A stretch of 5,164 nt of DNA from Candidatus Thorarchaeota archaeon. Its GTDB lineage: Archaea; Asgardarchaeota; Thorarchaeia; Thorarchaeales; Thorarchaeaceae. The DNA lies in NCBI GenBank assembly GCA_018238825.1, contig JABCSP010000185.1:1-5164 (forward strand), written 5' to 3'. The notes beneath the pieces were generated by a model. That model saw only the letters and a list, made by a program, of their open reading frames with translations. It was not told where the DNA came from and did not search any database. This document shows positions 1 to 5,164 of this stretch, in pieces; position 1 is the stretch's first letter, and every line of letters begins with the position of its first letter. The translations under genes were made by a program, and so were the position numbers.

Positions 1-480
1 CTAGAATCTCTGGTGCTTTTTGTTTGAAACACTGGATCCCATTTCCCATTGCACGAAATCAACAGCTACTTTCATTTTCCCTGTTAGGGCCGGTATATCT
101 TCAATACCCTGAGATCTCATGACCTCTTCAATGAATGCTTCATCTTCTGGAAGCATCGTTTTCTCAACAGGACCTTCATTTTTTTCGGTTTTGGGTTCAG
201 CCTGCTGGGGAATAACCTCAACAATATCGTCACTTGGGGGACTTGTTTCCAAATCTTCTGAATCTCTTTGAACTTCACCATGCTCTGTCGAAATGTGGGT
301 CCTCTTCATTCTCTCTAATTTTCTATTAGCATCTTTCTTGAGCATCATACTGACATATTCATCATCATCAATGTCATTCACATGTTTACTATCATCTTCA
401 ACATGAAAACTAGCAAAGTCGTCAAGCAGATCTTCCGCTGAAATGTCATCAATGGTTTTGGTTCTCCTTCTCCAGCGCAT
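1..480 (-). CDS. Hypothetical acidic, probably largely disordered protein (159 aa)
   Basis: I do not recognise this protein. It runs from an ATG at 480 to a TAG at the first base of the window and looks complete. It is strongly charged, with about 38 Asp/Glu against about 23 Lys/Arg. It opens with a basic cluster (R2, R4-R6, K8), followed by acidic stretches around residues 11-21, 28-30 and 36-41. Residues 70-110 are rich in Pro, Ser, Glu and Gln and look unstructured. Short stretches at about 41-60, 112-124 and 133-147 could form helices, and the C-terminus is again basic (KKHQR). There is no signal peptide, membrane segment, cysteine pair or known catalytic motif. A GAGGG at 493-497 lies 12 bases before the ATG, rather far for a Shine-Dalgarno. 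It lies in the same direction as iorAB, 109 bases downstream, so co-transcription is possible. A soluble adaptor or linker role is conceivable but unsupported. I am fairly sure it is a gene because its full length is open with even composition. Confidence 0.72.
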   Translation of the reverse strand: MRWRRRTKTIDDISAEDLLDDFASFHVEDDSKHVNDIDDDEYVSMMLKKDANRKLERMKRTHISTEHGEVQRDSEDLETSPPSDDIVEVIPQQAEPKTEKNEGPVEKTMLPEDEAFIEEVMRSQGIEDIPALTGKMKVAVDFVQWEMGSSVSNKKHQRF

Positions 481-589
481 GATCTCTTACGACCCTCTAT
501 TGACCGGTGTAACCGAGGTTTCCCAACATTACATCAATATTCATTTTCGCGGGAGTACTAATAAAATACCTATTGTTTGGGCACGGCAT
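481..589 (-). promoter_or_regulatory. Intergenic gap with possible promoter for the acidic protein gene
   Basis: This 109-base gap separates the iorB stop from the ATG of the acidic protein. Read on the minus strand it contains an AT-rich TATA-like stretch (GGTATTTTATTAG, 558-570). That would place a transcription start near 540 and leave a leader of about 60 bases. A weaker alternative is ATATTGAT near 533-540, which would place the start close to 510. Two small palindromes lie side by side at 503-508 (ACCGGT) and 511-520 (AACCGAGGTT), separated by two bases, and could be a protein-binding site. No tRNA, hairpin plus T-run terminator, or convincing small gene is visible. Promoter placement is inferred from the archaeal TATA-to-start spacing of about 25 bases. 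Confidence 0.3.
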
Positions 590-1180
590 CTAATGGACTA
601 TTTCAGATCCCTCGTCAAAAGCTACAATGTTTGCAGAGCTAGAACCAAAAATGGATTGAAGCGATTCTCGGATTATCTTCAGTGGTAGAGGGCTCTGAGT
701 CAAGGCTCCCATCGCACCTAGAATATAGGAATTCAACATTTTCATTGAACCAATTCTAGTCAGGGTTTCTTCCGCATCCAGGACGATGACTTGCTTGCAT
801 AGTTTGTTTAGCGAATCTATGATTTTCTCAAGGGATGGATATTCATATTTTTCATTGTTAACATCGACTGTGGGAATTTTCGTCTGACTGATGATTGCAA
901 CAGTTCGGTCTCCAGCGAATTCCAAGGCTGCTCTTAGTGCTTCTAACGGCTCCAAACCGAGAAGGATGTCAACTTCTCCCTTCGGTATCAATGGTGCCCA
1001 ATCTGTTTTTCCTATACGAAGATGTGTTAGAACACTTCCACCACGTCTGGATGCTCCAAAGGTGTCTCCTACAACTGGTCTCAGACCTGATTGTGCTGAA
1101 GCATCAGCCAACACTCTTCCGCATACAAGATTTCCTTGTCCTCCTACTCCTGCCACTAAAATATTGAAGGGGTCTCTCAT
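590..1180 (-). CDS. iorB: Indolepyruvate ferredoxin oxidoreductase, beta subunit
   Basis: This is the small subunit of the IorAB enzyme, which converts indolepyruvate and other arylpyruvates plus CoA to aryl-acetyl-CoA and CO2 while passing electrons to ferredoxin in the cytoplasm. The 196 residues match the usual length of about 190-200. The whole protein is one pyruvate-oxidoreductase gamma-type domain. A Rossmann-like start carries GVGGQG at 11-16, followed by GASRRGGSV at 42-50, corresponding to the family's G-x-S-x-R-G-G-S. The strongly conserved GLEPLEALR is at 75-83, and an N-x3-LGA motif (N150, L154-A156) lies near the end. The ATG at 1180 overlaps the iorA stop as ATGA and is preceded by an excellent Shine-Dalgarno, so both the start and translational coupling to iorA are well supported. 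The TAG stop is followed immediately by an in-frame ATG and 30 open codons, but the protein already has full family length. Identification is secure; substrate preference among arylpyruvates cannot be read from sequence. Confidence 0.95.
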   Translation of the reverse strand: MRDPFNILVAGVGGQGNLVCGRVLADASAQSGLRPVVGDTFGASRRGGSVLTHLRIGKTDWAPLIPKGEVDILLGLEPLEALRAALEFAGDRTVAIISQTKIPTVDVNNEKYEYPSLEKIIDSLNKLCKQVIVLDAEETLTRIGSMKMLNSYILGAMGALTQSPLPLKIIRESLQSIFGSSSANIVAFDEGSEIVH

Positions 1181-3030
1181 TGTACTCGTTCCTCCTTAAT
1201 GGCATCATGAGGACAGACTGCGACACAAGCTCCACATTGTACGCAGAGTTGATCCAGAATCACCGGGTGACCCATCGTCTTATCCCAACTTATTGCGGGG
1301 CAAGCAAATTCTGAAACACAGATGAGACATTTCTCGCCTATGCACATGTCTTCATCAATTCTGAAGTATGTTTCTTTTACAATAGGATCTCTTCTGGCCT
1401 CTTCGAGAACACAGACACTATCAAGAAGTAGCACTTTCAGTCCATCCTTGTTTATTGTTGAGTGGAGTAGGTCGATAAGTTCAGGGATGTTGTTCGCATC
1501 ACTTCTTGCATAGAAGTCAGGTTCTATTGCTTTGATAATCTCTTCAATCTTCACTCTCTTTTGATTGGACTCTTGATGAAGTGCGCCTGGATGTGTCTGG
1601 AATCCTGTCATTGCCGTGGTTTCATTATCTAGAATCACAAATGTAAGATTGGAATTCTTGTGCTTGGCGTTTATGAGTCCTGGAATACATGCGTGAAAGA
1701 ATGTTGAGTCGCCTGCAACCGCTAATATCTTCGCGTCAAAACCGAATCTCTCAAGCTGACCTAGACCAGTAGCAACACCGATTCCTGAACCCATGGCTTG
1801 CATTGTGGTCATTGCCCTATCATAGAACACTCCCAGTGAGTAACATCCAATATCTCCTGCAACAACTAATTTGTCGCCAACTCTCTTTCGTACCTTTCTA
1901 ACAGCCCAGTAGAAATTTCGGTGTGTGCAACCAGGGCAGAATGTGAGCGGACGTGGAATTAGAATATATGAATCGATTTTATTCCTTTTATCCAACTTGA
2001 TATTCTTGAGATTTGCAATAGCTCCTTGCATGACATCAGTTGTCATTTCACCAAAGGTCGGAATTGCTCCGGTTCTTTTACCATGGAACTCTGGGACATT
2101 GTCTAAGTCAATAGCGAGAGACCTCACTTCGTCTTCTACAAATGGGTTGATTTCCTCTGAAAACAGAACTCTCCTAGTCTTCTTGAGCGCATCTACTACG
2201 CTTCTTCTTGGTAAGGGGTAGGTTGTTACAAGATTCAGAATACCAATATCTTTGGAGCTCAATAGATGAATAGCTTCTTGCGAGTAGCGTCGGCTAATTC
2301 CACTCGAGATGATCAAAACATCAAGGTCTTTCTCAGCTGGGTTTGTATTCCACTTTGATTCATCAAAAGTTTTAGAGATTTGTTCCATCTTACCCAGAAG
2401 ATCCCTATGTTTGAAATGGGGTGCTGGAACATTGAATAGATCATCTTTCAGAGGCCCTGCCTTCCATTCTCGTTTTGGGATATCTCCCATTATAACAAGA
2501 CCTCTTGAATGACTAAGCCGAGTTGTACTTCGAATGAGCACAGGAACCTCATATTTCTGAGATAGCCTCAGTGCAAAGGGAACAAGGTCCTTTGCCTCTT
2601 GGTAGGTTGAAGGTTCAAGAAGGGGGATCTGAGCTGCTTTTGCATAGAATCGTGAATCTTGCTCATTACTCGAACTATGACCACGGGGGTCATCACATAC
2701 TACAATGACCAGCCCACCAGTACCAGTTCCTGAGAGATTCAAATTAAGAAGAAAATCCGAAGCAACATTCAAACCCAATGATTTCATTGGACATAAGGCT
2801 GGGACCCCTGCCCAACTTGCTCCTGCCGCTGCCTCCAATGCTACTTTCTCATTTACACTCCATTCAACATAGATATCATGTTCTTCAGCAAAGTCTAGTA
2901 ATATTGTTGTAATCTCAGTTGAAGGTGTTCCTGGATATGAAGCACAGAAACCAATTCCTGCTTCTAGTGCACCTCTTGCAATGGCTTCATTGCCACCCAT
3001 GATGGTTTCGTGCTTTGAGTCTATCATCAT
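1177..3030 (-). CDS. iorA: Indolepyruvate ferredoxin oxidoreductase, alpha subunit
   Basis: This is the large, thiamine-diphosphate-binding catalytic subunit of IorAB, 617 residues from the chosen start and within the family's usual 600-650. Near the N-terminus are GNEAIARGALEAG and the YPGTPSTEI motif (from residue 32), the pyrimidine-side domain with the expected conserved Glu in the NEK motif (E61), then KSLGLNVASD (from 83). The C-terminal half has FCPGC (364-368) and the ThDP/Mg signature GDSTFFH (from 440) through LDN (467-469) and TTAMTG. Two ferredoxin-like clusters close the protein. The first has C563, C568, C571 and C577 with an unusual C-x4-C opening; the second is canonical C-x2-C-x2-C-x3-CP (596, 599, 602, 606). 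I chose the ATG at 3030; ATGs at 3027 and 3000 are also possible. The frame stays open upstream to a TTG at 3114, but that would add 28 residues not typical of the family and would use up the divergent promoter. No clear ribosome-binding site precedes any of these. Family assignment is secure. Confidence 0.95.
   Translation of the reverse strand: MMIDSKHETIMGGNEAIARGALEAGIGFCASYPGTPSTEITTILLDFAEEHDIYVEWSVNEKVALEAAAGASWAGVPALCPMKSLGLNVASDFLLNLNLSGTGTGGLVIVVCDDPRGHSSSNEQDSRFYAKAAQIPLLEPSTYQEAKDLVPFALRLSQKYEVPVLIRSTTRLSHSRGLVIMGDIPKREWKAGPLKDDLFNVPAPHFKHRDLLGKMEQISKTFDESKWNTNPAEKDLDVLIISSGISRRYSQEAIHLLSSKDIGILNLVTTYPLPRRSVVDALKKTRRVLFSEEINPFVEDEVRSLAIDLDNVPEFHGKRTGAIPTFGEMTTDVMQGAIANLKNIKLDKRNKIDSYILIPRPLTFCPGCTHRNFYWAVRKVRKRVGDKLVVAGDIGCYSLGVFYDRAMTTMQAMGSGIGVATGLGQLERFGFDAKILAVAGDSTFFHACIPGLINAKHKNSNLTFVILDNETTAMTGFQTHPGALHQESNQKRVKIEEIIKAIEPDFYARSDANNIPELIDLLHSTINKDGLKVLLLDSVCVLEEARRDPIVKETYFRIDEDMCIGEKCLICVSEFACPAISWDKTMGHPVILDQLCVQCGACVAVCPHDAIKEERVQ
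1190..1197 (-). promoter_or_regulatory. Shine-Dalgarno site of iorB
   Basis: The minus strand reads AAGGAGGA here, ending 9 bases before the iorB ATG at 1180. It is a near-ideal match to the anti-Shine-Dalgarno of 16S rRNA and lies inside the last codons of iorA. Together with the ATGA stop-start overlap it indicates reinitiation or coupled translation that keeps the two subunits balanced. No comparable site is visible before iorA or the DHH gene. Confidence 0.88.
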
Positions 3031-3038
3031 CCCACAAA

Positions 3039-3053
3039 CTGACAGACTCTCAG
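3039..3053. promoter_or_regulatory. Near-perfect 15-base dyad, candidate operator of iorAB
   Basis: The plus strand reads CTGACAGACTCTCAG, a palindrome with seven-base arms that pair at six of seven positions around a central A. It lies 8 bases before the iorA ATG, on or beside the transcription start (about 3048) predicted from the TATA-like element at 3070-3078. A bound dimeric repressor here would block initiation of iorAB. The binding protein is unknown. The regulator encoded at 4216-5157 is only a candidate by proximity. A dyad of this size can arise by chance in 85 bases. Confidence 0.3.
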
Positions 3054-3069
3054 AAAACACTTTCGAATT

Positions 3070-3078
3070 CAATATAGT
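3070..3078 (-). promoter_or_regulatory. Candidate TATA element for iorAB
   Basis: The minus strand reads ACTATATTG, an AT-rich element resembling an archaeal TATA box. The usual spacing of about 25 bases would put transcription start near 3048, giving an iorA leader of roughly 18 bases if translation begins at 3030. A second possibility, CTTTTAAC at 3080-3087, would give a leader nearer 27 bases. The divergent geometry means a promoter for iorA must lie in this gap. The exact element is inferred. Confidence 0.4.
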
Positions 3079-3086
3079 GTTAAAAG
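3071..3086 (+). promoter_or_regulatory. Candidate TATA element for the DHH phosphoesterase gene
   Basis: Two AT-rich cores, AATATAG (3071-3077) and TTAAAAG (3080-3086), lie 39 and 30 bases before the plus-strand ATG at 3116. The first predicts a start near 3100 and a leader of about 16 bases. The second predicts a nearly leaderless transcript. The same few bases also serve the opposite strand, so the two promoters probably overlap and may compete. A weak dyad (CTAC-N6-GTAG, 3095-3108) covers the predicted start. No strong Shine-Dalgarno is present, in keeping with a short leader. Confidence 0.38.
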
Positions 3087-3115
3087 GGAAACCCCTACTG
3101 ATAGGTAGTATCAAA

Positions 3116-4192
3116 ATGTCCGAAAATCGAGAAAGCGAGCCTAAAGTAGTGAAGAAATTTACTTCACTCCATTCGATATCTCATGACAAAGACGTAGATG
3201 GTCTCAACTCCGCTGCGATTGTCTGGAGATACGCAAAATCCAAAGGACTTGATTTCAGTGTCACTCTAACTGATTATGGGTCATTTGAACCCGTATTTTC
3301 AAGTGTCGCATCACTAAAAAATACTCTCATTGTGGTGTCTGATTTGGGCATGGATGATACATCACTTGATACAGTAATAACAAGTCTTACACGTGCTATA
3401 TCTCAAGGTTGTAAGATTGTATGGCTTGACCATCACCATTGGTCGGAGAAGGCAATCAAATCTGTTCGCGCACTTCCTAACAAACCAGTATTGAGAATCA
3501 ATCACGAGTACTGTGCTGCCGAGATTGCGCATAAGGTGTTGATGCCTCGGGATGAAATTTGTTCGGAACTTGCTCGAATTGCTCATGATACAGATTTCAA
3601 TCTCCGAGAGATTGAGGGTGCAATGGCGCTAACGGATGCAGTATCTGTGATTCGCTTTGGTGCAATTGATCGTCGAGAAGACGTTTCTGATGCTCTTTAT
3701 CCTGTTATATCACAACTAGCTGAAAGTGGTTTAAAGGGCGTATGGGATGATAACACCAAGAAATTCAATGACCCTGTTTTGAACAAGCGCGTCGATTATT
3801 ATCGCAAGGACAAGAAGAAGAAGATGCGCAAGGCCCTTTCTGGTCATTGTGACAATGTCATCCATGATAGACTCGTTCGTGTTGTGGAAATACCCAGCGG
3901 CGTGACCTCAACAGATTTGGGGACATTCGCGGCAAAACCAGAAAACCTAGAGATTGATGGAAAAACCCTACAGGTTGCTGACTTGCTTTTCATGCTTAGC
4001 CAGGGGGGTATGCTTGGAATCCGAAGAGGGCACGAAACAGTTCTGTGTAATATGGTTGCAAAACAATTCAACGGAGGCGGTCATCCATTTGCGGCTGGGG
4101 GCGAGTACGGTCTCTATGAAGATTTTCAAGCAGTCTGCGATGATCTGTTTCTTACACTCTCAAAGAGCAAGGATTGGCTTGTTGAAGCGTAA
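3116..4192 (+). CDS. DHH/DHHA1 family phosphoesterase (NrnA/NrnB-like)
   Basis: This is a metal-dependent phosphoesterase of the DHH superfamily, 358 residues, whose relatives degrade short oligoribonucleotides, pAp or cyclic dinucleotides. Motif I is SHDKDVDG (22-29), motif II is the Asp of VSDLGMD (D76), motif III is LDHHH (104-108) and motif IV is AHDT with D158. All expected Mn-binding Asp/His ligands are therefore present. A lysine-rich linker (231-239) leads to the C-terminal DHHA1 domain, whose substrate-binding FNGGGHPFAAGG is at 318-329. Both domains are intact. I saw no membrane segment, CBS, PAS or OB-fold addition, so it is unlike GdpP or full-length RecJ. The ATG at 3116 puts motif I at its usual place close to the N-terminus. 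An upstream in-frame ATG at 2981 would add 45 residues antisense to iorA with no recognisable domain. It diverges from iorA and converges on the regulator gene. Family is certain; the true substrate is not, and an exonuclease role on short RNA is the likeliest guess. Confidence 0.9.
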   Translation: MSENRESEPKVVKKFTSLHSISHDKDVDGLNSAAIVWRYAKSKGLDFSVTLTDYGSFEPVFSSVASLKNTLIVVSDLGMDDTSLDTVITSLTRAISQGCKIVWLDHHHWSEKAIKSVRALPNKPVLRINHEYCAAEIAHKVLMPRDEICSELARIAHDTDFNLREIEGAMALTDAVSVIRFGAIDRREDVSDALYPVISQLAESGLKGVWDDNTKKFNDPVLNKRVDYYRKDKKKKMRKALSGHCDNVIHDRLVRVVEIPSGVTSTDLGTFAAKPENLEIDGKTLQVADLLFMLSQGGMLGIRRGHETVLCNMVAKQFNGGGHPFAAGGEYGLYEDFQAVCDDLFLTLSKSKDWLVEA

Positions 4193-4215
4193 ACTCATCG
4201 ATTCTCAGATAGCGC
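4193..4215. other. Short convergent intergenic gap
   Basis: Only 23 bases separate the stop of the plus-strand DHH gene from the stop of the minus-strand regulator. No T-run or hairpin typical of a terminator is visible on either strand. Transcripts from the two sides probably overlap at their 3' ends and may terminate inside the opposing gene. Confidence 0.6.
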
Positions 4216-5157
4216 CTATTTCATTGAAACCATGACGTCGATTGATTCATTGAAGATTGTACCAAAGGTCTTGACTGCGTCATCAATCAATCCTGGGTTA
4301 TCCTTACGTTGAATTAAAGCTGCCATATCCGATTCTGCTGCATGTGTGAGATAGAGCAGCATCTTGTCAGAATTCAGGCTCACCATCCGATATGTTTGGT
4401 AATTCTTCTTTGCTATCCTAAATGAAATATTACCAGTAGAAGCAAGTTTAGTAAATGCATCTCCTGTATGTTGAATGTAGTTTAATATCAAGTCAGTCGT
4501 TAATGATTGGTTACCCTCTACTGGCATCAATACACTGATTATCTTGACTCCATCCTTAGCTCTTGCCATGAGACTCATTTCTGCCATGCCTGATTTTCTT
4601 AGTCCTCCGTCAAGAACACTTGCTGGTGCCATTATCCGAGTCTCATCTCCCGGTTTAGAAGCCTCTCCAAATTCTCTGATTATTGTGCTTCTTACATTCT
4701 CAATACCCTCGATAACAACGGACCCCTCAATTTTATCCAATCCCACTAATTGATTGTATATAGTCATTGCAACCTCTTCTGGATTAGTCGTAGTGAGCAA
4801 ATTCTGTTTAGTAGTTACTTCTTCTCGTTTTGTTTGGGTTTCAGAAAGCTTCTTCTTACGTTTCTTTTCCAATGCTTTGACAATTCCAGCTTCCGAAATT
4901 GAGAATTGTTTTGGATGTTGAATCGAATCGACAACAATGAACCCTTCATTTTCAAGGTCCGACAGACATCGATAGATGTATGCTTTGGTATACTTCTTCT
5001 TCTCTAATTTCTCAAGATGTGCCGCGATATCTTTGTATGTAACGAACTTTGACGGACCCCCCGCCGCAGCCATCAGAGCCTTCATTACCATCATCTGACT
5101 CGAATCCGCATCTACTCCCAACTGATGCAAATTTCCTCGGGCTTTTTCCTTTGACAT
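4216..5157 (-). CDS. TrmB-like winged-helix transcriptional regulator
   Basis: This is a probable DNA-binding regulator of 313 residues in two parts. Residues about 20-93 form a winged helix-turn-helix: a first helix (20-32), YKDIAAHLEK (41-50), a likely recognition helix TKAYIYRCLSDLENEG (57-72) and a beta wing (73-88). A very basic linker follows (KKRKKK, 98-103). The second half, about 125-313, resembles the sensor region of TrmB-type or PLD-like archaeal regulators, with MAPASVLDGG (176-185), a GV-x-I strand near 203 and YRMVSLNSDKMLLYLTH (256-272). It has no HKD catalytic motif, so it is a sensor rather than an enzyme. Length and domain order fit the TrmB group, which often senses sugars or other small metabolites, but the ligand here is unknown. 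The ATG at 5157 is preceded by AAGG directly adjacent, and only seven upstream bases are visible, so the ribosome-binding site and promoter lie mostly outside. It could be autoregulatory or control neighbouring genes. The winged-helix call is firm; the sensor family is moderately sure. Confidence 0.82.
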   Translation of the reverse strand: MSKEKARGNLHQLGVDADSSQMMVMKALMAAAGGPSKFVTYKDIAAHLEKLEKKKYTKAYIYRCLSDLENEGFIVVDSIQHPKQFSISEAGIVKALEKKRKKKLSETQTKREEVTTKQNLLTTTNPEEVAMTIYNQLVGLDKIEGSVVIEGIENVRSTIIREFGEASKPGDETRIMAPASVLDGGLRKSGMAEMSLMARAKDGVKIISVLMPVEGNQSLTTDLILNYIQHTGDAFTKLASTGNISFRIAKKNYQTYRMVSLNSDKMLLYLTHAAESDMAALIQRKDNPGLIDDAVKTFGTIFNESIDVMVSMK

Positions 5158-5164
5158 CCTTAAT

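Noticed and set aside
497..589. A 30-codon frame starting with ATG directly after the iorB TAG stop and in the same frame, suggesting stop readthrough, pyrrolysine or a small gene.
   Set aside because: IorB already has normal family length, TAG also ends two other genes in the window, and the peptide has no ribosome-binding site of its own or recognisable motif.
443..688. Plus-strand open frame of 81 codons spanning the gap between the acidic protein gene and iorB.
   Set aside because: It is antisense to two better-supported genes, has no recognisable domain and covers the likely promoter region.
891..1199. Plus-strand open frames opposite iorB.
   Set aside because: They are antisense to a firmly identified gene and the translations resemble no protein family.
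3086..3094. GGGAAACCC, a mini-hairpin whose first eight bases also occur, on the opposite strand, at 517-524.
   Set aside because: The stem is only three pairs, and an eight-base match between two gaps of about 100 bases is readily expected by chance.
2981..3115. N-terminal extension of the DHH protein from an upstream ATG.
   Set aside because: It would overlap iorA on the opposite strand, remove the divergent promoters and add 45 residues with no domain. The ATG at 3116 fits the family.

Overview
The window looks like a stretch of archaeal chromosome carrying five complete protein genes. Four run on the minus strand and one on the plus strand. The archaeal assignment rests on three things: a compact ferredoxin-dependent indolepyruvate oxidoreductase pair (iorA-iorB), a TrmB-like winged-helix regulator with a large C-terminal sensor half, and short AT-rich TATA-like promoters. 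An Asgard-type or other anaerobic, peptide-using archaeon would fit, but the lineage is inference and was not tested.

Layout from left to right. A 159-residue, very acidic protein of unknown function is on the minus strand (1-480). A 109-base gap (481-589) follows, with a possible promoter. Then come iorB (590-1180) and iorA (1177-3030), both on the minus strand. They overlap by four bases (ATGA), and iorB has a strong Shine-Dalgarno inside the end of iorA. An 85-base divergent promoter region (3031-3115) separates iorA from a plus-strand DHH/DHHA1 phosphoesterase gene (3116-4192). That gene converges, across 23 bases, on a minus-strand transcriptional regulator (4216-5157).

IorA and IorB together form the enzyme that oxidatively decarboxylates arylpyruvates, the transamination products of aromatic amino acids, to aryl-acetyl-CoA while reducing ferredoxin. 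The DHH protein probably hydrolyses short oligonucleotides or phosphate esters, and nothing in the sequence ties it to Ior. The regulator is a candidate controller of its neighbours only by proximity. The acidic protein could be co-transcribed with iorAB or could start a separate unit running off the left edge.

Nothing mobile is visible: no insertion sequence, CRISPR array, tRNA or rRNA. The main points for a second look are the unrecognised acidic protein, a near-perfect 15-base dyad in the iorA leader, and an unusual cysteine spacing in the first iron-sulfur motif of IorA. I see no convincing evidence for a wholly new system here.
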